Part shown: one piece after another, positions 12,907 to 23,354 of the stretch | How the letters are laid out: the number at the start of each line of letters is the position of its first letter | How positions within the stretch are numbered: position 1 is the stretch's first letter | DNA from: Fallopia convolvulus | Taxonomy: Eukaryota; Streptophyta; Magnoliopsida; Caryophyllales; Polygonaceae | DNA: 64,000 nucleotides | NCBI GenBank assembly: GCA_964016875.1 | Contig: OZ024724.1 | Coordinates: 53,136,438 to 53,200,437, forward strand | Reading direction: 5' to 3' | The notes under the pieces: generated by a model | The model's input: the letters and a program-made list of their open reading frames with translations, nothing else | Told to the model about the DNA's origin: nothing | Database searches by the model: none | Position numbers and translations under genes: made by a program

Positions 12907-13364
12907 TCAAAACACGACTAGTCTTCTCGACTTTGTGTGTTTAATTCTCACCGATTTCTTTGGACTAAAGGACTGATTTTCTTGTCTCTTTCTTACCATC
13001 AAATGTCCGACAATTTGCCCTTATATAGGCGTCCCAAATCTGTCCAAAAACGGCCAAGACCGGCGGTTACAAAACGGTTACACTATTGAGTGGATGAGAG
13101 CGATTTTAGGGAGTTTGTTATAACTTCCCTTCCCTCTCTCCTTGTCATCATTTGGGGCGTCTAGATACTTCCCCCCTTGGACTCCAAATGCTTATCCAAT
13201 TCAGCAAAGGAGAGGCCCATCAAGGAGTCCAAAAACCAATCCAAAAAGGCCCATGTACACGGCCCAATGGCAAGGCCAACAGCCCATACCATGCGCGTGC
13301 ATGTGCGGCCCACCAGCCCACCAGGCACGCCCCTTGTCCGGCCCACCAGCCCCACCACCTAGCT

Positions 13365-13680
13365 AGCATAGCTAGGTGCCAAGCTAGGTCACCTAGGAGT
13401 GTCACTACCCCTTAGCTCCATGAGCTAGCTTATAGTGAGTTGAGCTGGCGTGAGCTAGTGTGAGCTAGGTTGAGCTGAATTTCTAGCTAGTTGAGCTAAC
13501 TTGAGCTAGTGTGAGCTACATTGAGCTTCCATGAGCTACTTCCTAGCTACATGAGCTTCTTATAAAGCATGTACAATGAGTCTTGAGCTTGTCGAAGCTC
13601 CTAGATTTCACTCTAAGCTAGTATGAAGCTTGTAAACTTCTTTCTAGCATATTTAACTATGTGCCAAGCTAAACTCAAGC
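13365..13680. repeat. AGCT-word cluster in repeat copy A
   Basis: Words such as TGAGCTAG, GTGAGCTA and TTGAGCTA recur more than fifteen times in about 300 bp. The same array appears inverted at about 27110-27420 in copy B, so it predates the duplication. Confidence 0.65.
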
Positions 13681-14239
13681 TTTGGTTCTTGCTTAAAGCA
13701 TCTACCAAACTTAGAGAAGTTTCCTAATATACATTAGAACATGCACAAAGTTATAAGACTCAATGTATAAGCTCAAAACCATACCTTAGCCTCACATTTG
13801 ATGCTCGAAGCCTCGGACACGTGCCATAGGCGCGCCGAGAGCTCCACCGCAACCTCGCAACCGCGTCCCTAGCTCCACCGTGCCATCGCACCACCTAGGC
13901 GCGCCCTTGCAACCTTGAGATGAACCTCAAGTTCACTCATAGGCGCGCCCCACACAATGCCGAGCCTTGAACCTCAAAACCGAGGTCCAAGTCGAGCCCC
14001 GCACTTGCACCGTGCTGTTGCACCGAGCGACGCCTATGCCAAGGCGCGCCTTTGCCATGCAACGGTGCATACGAGGTTCCTCGCCTCGGTGTTGGTGTGC
14101 GATTCATTTATTGGATCTTATGATAACAATTAAACCATGGAAAGTCATATATGTCAACATACCAATCGACATTTCCAATATGACTCTAAACCTCAACATG
14201 CTCTACTAGGGATTTGATGACTTGACACAAATCACCAAC

Positions 14240-14770
14240 AATGGTTATATGTGAACAACACTTGTAATGATGTGAACATGTGTATGAAATATGTGAACAC
14301 AATGTAAAGTATCAAACGTTATGTTTTTGGCAAAAATAAAATAAAATATTTTATTTTATTTGTCAAATTGTTTAAACCTCTTAACGTCTGTATGATTATT
14401 TAATCGAACGTGAACATATGACTATAATGAATGACCATAGTACTAATATGTGAACACAATTGCAATATATGTGAACATATTATAGAATCTTTGAACTGTT
14501 AAAGTAATAATACGTGAACATGTCTTATAATAGTGTGAACATATGCATAAAATATGTGAACATAATGTAAAAAGTCAAAAATCACGATTTTGGCAAAAAC
14601 ATGCGGAAAATCATCAAAATTACCATTTTGCCCATATCTTTTTTAGTCTTTGCCATTTATCAAATCCAAAGATTTTCATTTGTTTCTAGTTTTTATCATC
14701 AGCTTCATTTCTATGTAAATCAACCTCTATATATATCATACACATTATTATATATTTTTGCAATTATTAA
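14240..14770. repeat. AT-rich DNA with GTGAACATATG-like motifs
   Basis: Motifs such as TATGTGAACA and GTGAACATATG recur, including a diverged pair of about 80 bp (near 14260-14340 and 14520-14600). Related sequence lies on the other side of copy A near 12218-12310, which suggests copy A inserted into this older repeat. There is no coding content. Confidence 0.45.
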
Positions 14771-14773
14771 TTA

Positions 14774-16095
14774 GAGTTTTTTGTCGAAAACCACCCGTAA
14801 GATAGGGCATATTGTGAATAACCACCCGTTCAATAACAAATTACTGAAAACCACCCTTATACCTATCTCCGTTAACAATCAACCACCCATTCTCATTTTC
14901 CGTCTCAAAATCCGTTAAAAGTGTGTGTTGATTTTTTTTTAATTTTTCTTTTCATTCCTTATTTATTTATTTCTACTAAATGGATAAAAAACCCTAATTT
15001 GTCTTGGCCGCCAATGGAGACCGTCATTCTCGTCACCACTCGCCGGTGACAACTCCCCGACGCCGAAACCAGTCGAGCACTCGTCAACAAGCAACTCGAT
15101 AATCCGACGGTTGTGGTTCCACCGGCGAGCAGAAAATGGAAACTCGAGCGAAGCTCACCAGAACTCAGTCTTCGCTCCTCCGCACATCTCCGACCATTCG
15201 ATTGTCCATCCACAACCTAGCCGCCAACGTCTCTTCGCTCACCGAGTTCGGATACTTCAAGGACGAAGAAGGCGGAGACCTGCGGTAGTCAATTCGAAGG
15301 AGGCTCCGATGACGAAAGAGAAGGCCAAAGAGTTGAGCGAGCAGAGACGTGTCCGATTTGGCCAAGAAAGCCCTAGATCGCTTCAATCTCGACCCCGATT
15401 ACCAGTTCCTACACAACAAGATTTCCGATTTGTTCGCCGGTTGCCTAAAATTCGACCTTGAAAGCCTCAATTCCGGTTGGACGAATAAGATCGCCCTCGC
15501 GGCGAAGTGGTGCCCATCGCTCGACTCGTCCTTTGACCGGTCAACTATCCTCTGCGAAGCGTTCAACAGGAAGACGCAGGGTGGTCGCCGGTCACCAGTA
15601 TCCTCTTCCCTTTCTTCTCCTTCAAACACAGTGGAATCCGACCCACGTACCGTGCCCGAGCTTGGATCCTGATGCCGGAATATGCAGGGTATTTGATTGG
15701 ACAAAGATCGGAGGGCGGGGATGGGCGGGGGAGGAGACAGTGAAGAAGAGGGCGACAAGGGATATGTCGACAATAAGGCAGAGGAGGCGTAGCTGGGCGA
15801 TGAGGTAGCAGATTGGGACGAGTTCCATTGCACATGTAAATCAGGTCAGATCCCATTTTCTATGGGGTAGATTAGTTTCCCACTTGGATGAAGCCTAATA
15901 TGGATTAAAATATATTAAAAATATAAGGGTAAATTGGTCTTTTCGAAAATTAACGGGGGAGAGGACGGAAAAATGGCCTTGGGTGGTATTTGGGTAACGA
16001 AAGGTTGTATATGGGTGGTTTTCAGTAATTTGTTATTAGGCGGGTGGTTAAGTGAAATATCGCTTATTATACGGGTGGTTTCCGACAAAAGACTC
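14774..16095. mobile_element. Pack-MULE
   Basis: The left end begins GAGTTTTTTGTCGAAAACCA and the right end is the reverse complement of GAGTCTTTTGTCGGAAACCA. The inverted repeats run for more than 100 bp with repeated ACCACCC words. A perfect 9-bp target-site duplication, TATTAATTA, lies at 14765-14773 and 16096-16104. GAG termini, long TIRs and a 9-bp duplication are Mutator-like hallmarks. The interior (about 15000-15830) is much more GC-rich than the surroundings and carries a host gene fragment rather than a transposase, which defines a Pack-MULE. Confidence 0.85.
15136..15672 (+). pseudogene. Captured DUF2828-family gene fragment inside the Pack-MULE
   Basis: In one frame from 15136 the translation contains IRLSIHNLAANVSSLTEFGYFKD-like sequence and then stops. 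From 15349 another frame reads DLAKKALDRF, then DLFAGCLKFDLESL, then LAAKWCPSLDSSFDRST followed by ILCEA. The AAKWCPS..SSFD..T core and the preceding LF..CLK segment are characteristic of plant DUF2828 proteins, whose function is not established. At least two frame changes and a stop separate the pieces, so it is not a functional copy. It is probably joined exonic pieces picked up by the transposon. The family match is from memory of the domain pattern and is fairly secure. Confidence 0.65.
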
Positions 16096-16104
16096 TATTA
16101 ATTA

Positions 16105-16560
16105 TACACCATATTTTTAACTATGGATTTCTAATATTAATTTATTCAATTTTTATTATTTATTTTATCCAAGATTAATAACATCATTTAATATGGTAAT
16201 GACTTCTTGTTATTTTTTGAATTTCTTATATTAGTTTTCTATCCATAATTAGATAGCTTTTTTTTACAATGTAATTTTCTATCCATATATATGATTATTA
16301 TTTTTTCGATCTTTATATATTACTATTTTATCCATAAGTTTGACAAAATCTTTAATATGGTAATAAATTTTTATGTTAATTTTGCATTTTTAATATTAAT
16401 TTTCTATCCACAACAATATGACAATTTTTTTTGCAACAAAATTTTCTATCCCTATGTAAGATTATTATATTTTCAATTTATATTATTTTTTATCCATAAG
16501 TTTGACAATAAGCATACACTATAATTTTTATTTTCCATTATTGACCGACATTGACCACCC
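16105..16560. other. AT-rich intergenic DNA
   Basis: A/T-dominated sequence with repeated TTTTCTATCCATA-like words and no gene. Confidence 0.55.
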
Positions 16561-16574
16561 ACTGTCCAGTTTGC

Positions 16575-16912
16575 CTGTTCATTGACCGACATTGATGATG
16601 TTTTTTGATGAGTTTGTAATGACAATTTTTAATGTCATCAAAGAGCTTTCTTTGATGTCATTTATTTGTCATCATAAATGTCATCAAAGAACTTTTTTGA
16701 TGATATATTCGTATTTTCATCATAAATGTATTCAAAGGGCATTCCTTGATGACATTCGTTTGTCATCAACGTACTTTGATGAAATTTGTTTGTCATCAAA
16801 AGAACCTTCATGACATTCTTTTGTCATTATAGGGTGTTGATGCCATTTATTCGTTTGTCATCAAAGGGCTTAGACGATATTCGTTTGTCATCAAAGAATG
16901 TCATTTAGGCCT
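16575..16912. repeat. Self-complementary TTTGATGACA/TGTCATCAAA tandem cluster
   Basis: The words TTTGATG(A/T)CA and TGTCATCAAA alternate roughly every 30-40 bp about ten times, so each unit is a short inverted repeat and the array could fold on itself. A shorter piece recurs at 22853-22942. There is no ORF. Confidence 0.6.
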
Positions 16913-17166
16913 TGATGCGACCTTTTTATAAAGGGACTCAATGTCGTCGAATTGATGTTATCTCGATCGTGTAATAGGTCTTGAAGAGCGTTGTTGTGAA
17001 AGCTTTGACGAGAAAGGAGCTTCTTGGCCTTGATGTTGATCCAACGTGATGGATCAATTGAGTTTCAACGTGATGAAAAGAGGATTCGGTCAACGTAATG
17101 GCTCAAATGGAATTTGTGTTTGATAGTTTGTGTAACTCAAACCAGGTTGACATAAAATCCACAAAA
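16913..17166 (+). repeat. ~255-bp direct repeat, copy 1
   Basis: From TTGATGCGACC to GATCCACAAA-like sequence this segment is similar to 22022-22281 in the same orientation. It shares an uninterrupted run around TTGATGTTGATCCAACGTGA. It ends next to the left end of the TIR element at 17171. It is probably part of an older LTR-type element; no coding sequence is present. Confidence 0.7.
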
Positions 17167-17452
17167 AAATGGCCTAAAATATATACAGCCCCCTAAACTT
17201 GTGCCAATTTGTCATTTAGACACTCCACCTTTGGTTTGGACCTATTAAACACTTAAACTTAACAATTTGGACCTATTAAACACCTGGTCGCTGACAACCT
17301 CGGTGAGTGTAAAACACGCGCGCTGACATAAGCTAAATTTTTGGCCACATAAGCCCAATTTGTGCCACATAAGCCTAAATAATTGATTAAAGTAATAATA
17401 AGCAATATAATAAAATCACTTTGCCTTTGACCAAAAATAAATAAAAATTCCT

Positions 17453-20400
17453 TTGATGTGCACATCAACTTCTTCCTCTTCACGTTCAACTAGCAGAGCA
17501 ACAAAGCTCTGTTTTCGCATTGATACGCTCATTAATGATGCGGGTACTGTGATTCAGGATACTCTTGAAGTCGAACATCTCACGGTGGACTATTTCAAAG
17601 CTCTGTTTTCGGCACCGGATTTCACCGACTTTCCTGCCGAGTTAGCGCGCCATTCTTTTCCGCCGATCTCCCCGGAATGCTTGGCAAGCCTCAACAAACC
17701 GGTTTCTCCTACTGACATTTCAACTGCTATGAACCAGATGGGTGGTTTCAAAGCCCCCGGGACGGATGGTTTTCAACCCATCTTTTTTCAAAAGCACTGG
17801 AGCACGGTTGGGAGATCGGTTACTGATTTTGTTATGGATTTCTTTAGGTGTGGTAAGCTGCCGGAAGGAGTCAACAATACTATTATTGTTCTTCTTGCTA
17901 AAATTGCTAAGCCAGAGCGGATCACTCACTTCCGCCCTATTAGCCTTTGCAACGTCATCTATAAGACCATCACTAAGGTCATGGTTAACAGACTTAGACC
18001 GGTTTTGGCCTCGATCATCGGGCCCACCCAGGGGAGTTTCTTACCGGGTCGTCTCATCACCGACAACATTGTGATCATGCAGGAAGTCGTTCACTCTATG
18101 AGAAAGAAGAGAGGCAACAAAGGTTGGATGCTAATGAAAATTGACCTCGAAAAGGCCTACGATCGCCTCCGCTGGGACTTCGTGGTTGACACTATTATCG
18201 ATGCTAGTTTCCCCGCCGCTTGGGCTTCTTGGATCGGGGAATGCATTGCTTCGTCCTCTATGCGTCTTCTTTGGAATGGTGAACTCACCGTCTCGTTTTC
18301 TCCGTCTCGGGGCATTCGCCAAGGGGACCCGATCTCCCCCTATCTCTTTGTTCTTTGTATGGAGAGATTGAGCCAAATGATCAACAATGCGGTTGCGACG
18401 GGCTGTTGGAAACCCGCTAAGATCACTAGACAAGGGCCGGATATATCGCACTTTTTCTTTGCCGATGACGTCGTCCTTGTTGCCGAAGCATCGGTCAGCC
18501 AAATAAAAATCATCAATGGGTTGTTGGATGCATTCTGTATTGCTTCCGGACAAAAGATTAATGTCGCTAAATCCAAACTATTTGTTTCTCACAATGTTGG
18601 CAGCGATATGATTAATGACCTGCGTGCCGAATGTGGGTTCGATGTTACTTCCGACCTCGGTAGCTACCTTGGTATGCCTGTCTTGCACAAGAAAATTTCG
18701 GCACATTTGTTTGGCCCGTTGATTGATAAATTCAACACCCAGCTTGCCTCCTGGAAGTGTAAGTTCCTCAGCCTTGCGGGGCGAATTACCCTCGCCAAGT
18801 TCGTTCTGTCCTCGCTCCCTGTGTACACTATGTCTGCCTTAGTTCTTCCTACTGAAGTGTGTGATAAGATCGATCGGATTGTTCGCAACTTCATCTGGAA
18901 TTGGGTGGATGGGAGACGTCGCATTCATCTTGTTTCCTGGAATGATTTATGTCAGCCGAAAGAGCTTGGGGGACTCGGGATTAGGGATATGCAATCACTG
19001 AACTTAGCCATTATCGGTAAACTTGGCTGGCGTTTTCTCCAAGACTCGCTTGGAATGTGGTGTTCTATCCTTAAAGCCAAGTATGTGCGGGATTCTGGTG
19101 CGGAGGTTGCTGCGCCTTCGCCTATTTGGCAAGGCCTAAGGAAGGGTGTCAAGGCCACGATCGACGGATACAGGTGGGCGCTTGGAGATGGTTCTTCGAT
19201 TTCCTTTTGGACTGATGCCTGGCTCTCGGAGGATCGACTTATCGACATCGCCCTTGGGAACATTTCGGAAAGTGAGAAAAGCAATCGCGTCTGTGATCTC
19301 TGGAACCCTGCTCACGGATGGAGATGGGACAAATTGGAGGGGGTGTTGCCGTCTTCTGTTCTGTTGAAGCTTGCTGTGGTGGCGCCAAGGACTGACACCA
19401 ACGCTATGGACACACTTGCCTGGCGTCTCTTGCCCGATGGTAATTATTCGGTGCAGACGGCCTACAAGCTCATTACTGCAAACAATTCTGTGTTCAGTAA
19501 TGATGCTGTCATCTTCAAATGCATTTGGAAACTAAGGGTTCAGGAGAGAATTAGAGCATTTATTTGGATGACTGTGCGTGGGAGTATTCTTACTAATGTT
19601 GAGAGACAACGGCGGCACCTCTCTGCCTCGGCCCGGTGTAGTATCTGCAAGGCTGCGGATGAATCTTTGAGCCACCTTTTTCGGGATTGTCCGATCGTTT
19701 CTGGTATGTGGAGATCCGTCATTTTACCTAATGAGATCAATGATTTCTTTCGTTTGCCTTTTGCAGGGTGGATTAGGACGAACCTGGCTTGCAAGAGGCG
19801 CGATGACGAGGGTGTGGACTGGTCGGCTTTCTTCGCCACAGCGTTGTGGTGGACCTGGAAGTGGCGGAATGAAGCGGTTTTTGGCAATCAAGTTACTGTG
19901 GTGAATGCGGATGATTTCGCCTATGCGAAGGCTAAGGAGTATATCCGTTCTTGGAACAACCAGCCCTCTACTCATTTAGCTCAGAGGAAGATGGAAATTC
20001 TCGTTAATTGGAATTGCCCGCCCATGGATTGGGTAAAAGTCAACACGGACGGAGCCGTGAACAAGGATGGTCATGCAACGGCAGCGGGTGCCATACGCGA
20101 TTGCAATGGGAATTGGATTGGCGGATTTGTGCACAATATCGGGATTTGCTCGGTCCCTATGTCGGAGCTTTGGGGCGTTTATAATGGTCTCAAGCTTGCT
20201 TGGAATAAAGGTTACCGGAAAGTTTGTTTGGAGACGGATTCTAAGCTCGTGGTTGATCTTGTCGGCAAAGAGTTGGCCCCTTGTCATCCTCTCTTTGCCT
20301 TGGTCTCTCAAGTTCAAGGCCTTCTCAAGCGGGATTGGTTAACCCGCTTCTCCCATGTCTTTAGGGAAGCGAATTGTCTCGCCGACTCCCTCGCTAGTGT

Positions 20401-20515
20401 TGCTTTTTCTTTTCCCCTTGGTTTGTCTTTGTTGGATGATCTCCCTTCGGGTTTTGCTTCTTTTGTTTTGAACGATGTCCGAGGTAGAGCCTTGCCTCGC
20501 CTCACTCGCATGTAA
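17453..20515 (+). CDS. LINE ORF2-type protein: reverse transcriptase, zf-RVT and RNase H
   Basis: The 1,020-residue frame has no stop. About the first 18 residues come from flanking DNA; LINE sequence starts at 17507. The RT domain runs from roughly residue 150 to 430, with FRPISLCN, KIDLEKAYD, GIRQGDPISP and the catalytic FADD at 336-339. A zf-RVT region follows near 690-770 (IWKL..ERIRAFIW, CSICKAADESLSHLF) and a C-terminal RNase H near 860-990 (NTDGAV, ETDSKLVVDL). The order matches plant L1-clade elements. The N-terminal APE-type endonuclease and any ORF1 are missing, so this is a 5'-truncated copy that cannot start retrotransposition alone. The long open frame suggests a recent insertion. 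Confidence 0.9.
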   Translation: MMCTSTSSSSRSTSRATKLCFRIDTLINDAGTVIQDTLEVEHLTVDYFKALFSAPDFTDFPAELARHSFPPISPECLASLNKPVSPTDISTAMNQMGGFKAPGTDGFQPIFFQKHWSTVGRSVTDFVMDFFRCGKLPEGVNNTIIVLLAKIAKPERITHFRPISLCNVIYKTITKVMVNRLRPVLASIIGPTQGSFLPGRLITDNIVIMQEVVHSMRKKRGNKGWMLMKIDLEKAYDRLRWDFVVDTIIDASFPAAWASWIGECIASSSMRLLWNGELTVSFSPSRGIRQGDPISPYLFVLCMERLSQMINNAVATGCWKPAKITRQGPDISHFFFADDVVLVAEASVSQIKIINGLLDAFCIASGQKINVAKSKLFVSHNVGSDMINDLRAECGFDVTSDLGSYLGMPVLHKKISAHLFGPLIDKFNTQLASWKCKFLSLAGRITLAKFVLSSLPVYTMSALVLPTEVCDKIDRIVRNFIWNWVDGRRRIHLVSWNDLCQPKELGGLGIRDMQSLNLAIIGKLGWRFLQDSLGMWCSILKAKYVRDSGAEVAAPSPIWQGLRKGVKATIDGYRWALGDGSSISFWTDAWLSEDRLIDIALGNISESEKSNRVCDLWNPAHGWRWDKLEGVLPSSVLLKLAVVAPRTDTNAMDTLAWRLLPDGNYSVQTAYKLITANNSVFSNDAVIFKCIWKLRVQERIRAFIWMTVRGSILTNVERQRRHLSASARCSICKAADESLSHLFRDCPIVSGMWRSVILPNEINDFFRLPFAGWIRTNLACKRRDDEGVDWSAFFATALWWTWKWRNEAVFGNQVTVVNADDFAYAKAKEYIRSWNNQPSTHLAQRKMEILVNWNCPPMDWVKVNTDGAVNKDGHATAAGAIRDCNGNWIGGFVHNIGICSVPMSELWGVYNGLKLAWNKGYRKVCLETDSKLVVDLVGKELAPCHPLFALVSQVQGLLKRDWLTRFSHVFREANCLADSLASVAFSFPLGLSLLDDLPSGFASFVLNDVRGRALPRLTRM

Positions 20516-20576
20516 TTTTTTGTTGTTGTGTTTAAATTCCTGACCGGCCTTTGCCGATCGTTCTTTACCAAAAAAA
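17507..20576 (+). mobile_element. 5'-truncated L1-type LINE insertion with target-site duplication
   Basis: The insertion is bounded by a perfect 19-nt direct repeat, AACTAGCAGAGCAACAAAG, at 17488-17506 and 20577-20595. The 3' end carries a run of about nine A before the second repeat, and a short 3' untranslated region (20516-20569) follows the ORF. A long target-site duplication, poly(A) and 5' truncation are the standard outcome of target-primed reverse transcription. The leading A bases of the repeat could belong to the poly(A) tail. Confidence 0.9.
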
Positions 20577-21172
20577 AACTAGCAGAGCAACAAAGGCAAA
20601 TCACCTTCTTCCTCCCTCGCGTTCAACTAGCAGAGATGTAAAAAAGATCGAACTATATAATTCCAGCATTGATCAACTTCTTAATTATTCAACATAAATA
20701 CAGATCCAGCCCAAAAACTTCATCCCTCAAACATGGTGACTAAAAAATCCATTCCTTAAACCTAGTTTTTAGTGAGATTGATCGAACGTCATATTTATAA
20801 ACCAATAGATTAGTTCTTCCAAAATTTCCCTTCTATCTCCAACTTAACACTAACCAAACCATACAGCAGCAACATTAGTAAATTATGCACATCAACAAAG
20901 AACCAAGTAATTACAACATTTCCAAACCAACAAAAGCTAAACACTTCACATTAACCAAACGAAGAGACTCAAACCAGCTCTTTCAAAGTGGGATGACCCC
21001 ATGGCTGTCTTAATCAGTAGTAATCACCAAAGAAATCGAGCCTATTCATGGGATACTTCAGCAATTGGGATCTTTTCATCCTTGAACTCTTGAAAATATG
21101 CCGGATCTGAAGCGGACAAAGCTACAAGAGCGAGATCTGAAGGCGCTTTCTTATGGGATACTTCAGCAATTG

Positions 21173-21320
21173 GGTTCGAGTCCATCGTTCCCCGACTCTG
21201 TCTAGACCTGGTTCGAGTTTGTCGTTTCGTCCCGACTCTCTGGATCTGGTTCGAGTCCGTCGTTCCGTCCTGATTCTCTCTAGATCTGGTTCGAGTCCAT
21301 CGTTTTTCGTCCCGACTTCA
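21173..21320. repeat. Four-copy 37-40-bp minisatellite
   Basis: GGTTCGAGT(C/T)(C/T)(A/G)TCG units start at about 21173, 21210, 21248 and 21288, each followed by a CCCGACTCT-like segment. The array lies inside the TIR element, to the right of the LINE. Confidence 0.6.
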
Positions 21321-22021
21321 AAGCCTTGAGCCATCATGGGAGACAAACTTTAGAGCCAGCCATGGGAGATGAGCAGCCATGGGAGACAAGCTTCAGAGCT
21401 TCGGAGTCCGTCATTCCGCCCCAACTCTCTCTTTAATCTTTACTCTCTTTTTTTTAGTTTTTTAGTTTTAATAATTTAATTTAATTAACTATTAAAATTT
21501 CGACTTAGGTGGCAAAATAAATTCTGGCTTATGTGGCAAAATAGGCTTATCTGGAACACATCTGGACAAAAAATTGAAATATGTAACGTGATTGTCATCG
21601 ATTAGGTGTTTAATAGGTTCAAATTATTAAGTTTAAGTGCTCAATAGGTCCAAACCAAAGGTGAGGGGTCTAACTGACCAATTTACACAAGTACAGTGGG
21701 CCGTATATGTTTGGAGCCCAAAAAAAATATGATTGATTAATGATAGAACATAAGAGATGCAACAAATCAAGGCAATTGTATATCAAAGACAAAAAAGCTT
21801 TTACATTCAACCAGTTTAACCAAACAATAATCGAGATAGGTTAAGGCTATTTTTTTAATTTAAATGCAAGCAAAGAAAAAAAATCGGGTAAACCATAGAA
21901 GAACGCGAGAGTGATGGTGGATTCTATGGAGATCACAAGAATGGTATGGTAGGAAGAGTGTGTGAACAATGAACGAAAAGGTTGAAGTAAGACTTATACG
22001 ATCCCGAGCTCTGAATGTCAA

Positions 22022-22281
22022 TTGATGCGACCTTTTCTCCAAAAGAACTCTATGTCGTCAGATCGATGTTACTTTGATCGTGTAGTGGGTCTCAAAGAGC
22101 ATGGTTGCGGGATCTTTGCCGAGAAAGGAGGTTCTTAGCCTTGATGTTGATCCAACGTGATGGATCAATTGAGTTTCAACGTGATGAACCTTAGAAGATT
22201 CGGCCTACGTTATGGCTCGAATGGAATTTGCGTGTTAATAGTTTGTGTAACTCGAACTAGGTTTGACGTAAGATCCACAAA
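22022..22281 (+). repeat. ~255-bp direct repeat, copy 2
   Basis: This is the second copy of 16913-17166, in the same orientation and diverged by scattered substitutions. It is followed by non-coding DNA and, at 22853-22942, by a short piece of the TTTGATGACA array that precedes copy 1. The two repeats may be remnants of LTRs, but I could not define LTR ends. Confidence 0.65.
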
Positions 22282-23350
22282 TAAGGAATTTTATCAACTT
22301 AATTAAATGGATTCAAAAATGAGTATGAAAATAAAAGGAGGGTTGAGAGGCCTTATAAAGAGGCGACTCACAAACTCTAATAAGATAAAGGAGGCAAAAT
22401 TGGGCCAAGTGTGCAAACGAGACCCAATTTCTAAGAAGTCCGAAAAACGTTACTAAAAATATTAAAACATATATAGAATGTCTAAATGCGAAATAATAAT
22501 TAAATTTAAGCAAGATATGAAGATAGGTCATGGCTGATGCACTCGGTGTGTCAAAGCTAAGATCGGGCCTCGAGGGCGCACGCGCTAGCTCTTGGCCCAA
22601 TGGCGTGCCACTTAGGGTCAGTGTCGGGATGGCGCGCCTGGTGTGGGCACGACTCTACGACGCCAACGTTGACAAGGAGGACTTGTGATGGCGCAGACGA
22701 AGGCGCATTGTGACTAGTGAGGGACCGCGTCACGCGTGGTTGTGTGGCTAAGAAGATGGCCTTGGTACGAATGCGAGTGGACGGTCTATCCAAGTGAAGC
22801 GACATGGCTTGATCCTCTTGGGCGAAATCCATGTGCATGGTTGCGTCAGGCCTTGATGACATTCGTTGTCATCAAAGTGCTTTCTTTGATGAAATTCTTT
22901 TTTCATAACAAATGTTGTAATCAAAGGGATTTTATTTGATGCAAAATTATAGTTGGTGCACAAAAGATTGAATATTTAATTGAATATTGGCTATTTAGGC
23001 CTTGTTTGGTTTGATTTCATTGGAATCACGGATGGTTGATTCTAGTATATTCTTTGGCAGGCCAAAATTTGGAATCGATTTCATTCCAAGGAATGGCTCA
23101 ATCCAAGATTGTATGCAAAGTTGATTCCAACAGAAAATAGAAGGTATCGTTCATTCCAAAAAAAAAATTCATCTTAAACCTTCAAACCCTAAAAGTCCTA
23201 AATATTTAATAATAAATTTTAAAATCCATAAAACCCTAGAAATATAAGGTTCAGAACCTAAACTTTAAACCATGATTCTTAGGATTGGTTCATTTTGACA
23301 GGATACCAAACAACATGTCACATGATTGATTCATTCTAATTCCAACAACA
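22282..23350. other. Non-coding repeat-derived DNA
   Basis: A GC-rich stretch (22550-22850) includes one GGCGCGCC palindrome at 22631. Around 22998-23348 the sequence GGCCTTGTTTGGTTTGATTT and a later CCAAACAACATG resemble a MITE related to PIF/Harbinger or hAT, but I could not establish paired termini. No gene is visible. Confidence 0.35.
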
Positions 23351-23354
23351 TACC

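Larger units (their letters stand above)
12364..14239 (-). repeat. 1.85-kb repeat, copy A (inverted relative to copy B)
   Basis: Read on the minus strand, this segment is closely similar along its length to 26565-28382 on the plus strand, with small indels. Shared parts in order are a GC-rich block with GGCGCGCC sites, a stretch full of AGCT-containing words (13365-13680), a TATA-like box at about 13021-13028, a short acidic ORF (minus 12670-12906), and a conserved non-coding tail ending near a GCATGCAAACCC motif. No transposase, gag or pol is present and I found no target-site duplication. It could be an LTR, a non-autonomous element or a segmental duplication containing a promoter and first exon. 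Confidence 0.8.
17171..21719. mobile_element. MULE-like TIR element carrying a LINE insertion
   Basis: The first ~110-230 bp (from 17171) recur inverted at the right end (to 21719). Both arms contain CACCTTTGGTTTGGACCTAT and AGCACTTAAACTTAA-like sequence, and an ACTTGTG word near the tip. Flanks are 9-bp near-identical A-rich strings (CAAAAAAAT versus AAAAAAAAT, 8 of 9), consistent with a Mutator-type duplication but weak because of composition. Without the LINE at 17507-20576 the element would be about 1.5 kb. It encodes no transposase. The interior has a short minisatellite at 21173-21320. Confidence 0.65.

Noticed and set aside
16913..22281. Complete LTR element bounded by the 255-bp direct repeats
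   Set aside because: No TG..CA ends, primer binding site or polypurine tract line up with the repeats, so I kept them as plain repeats.
22998..23348. Possible PIF/Harbinger- or hAT-type MITE
   Set aside because: The left end looks plausible, but I could not align a matching inverted right end or a target-site duplication.
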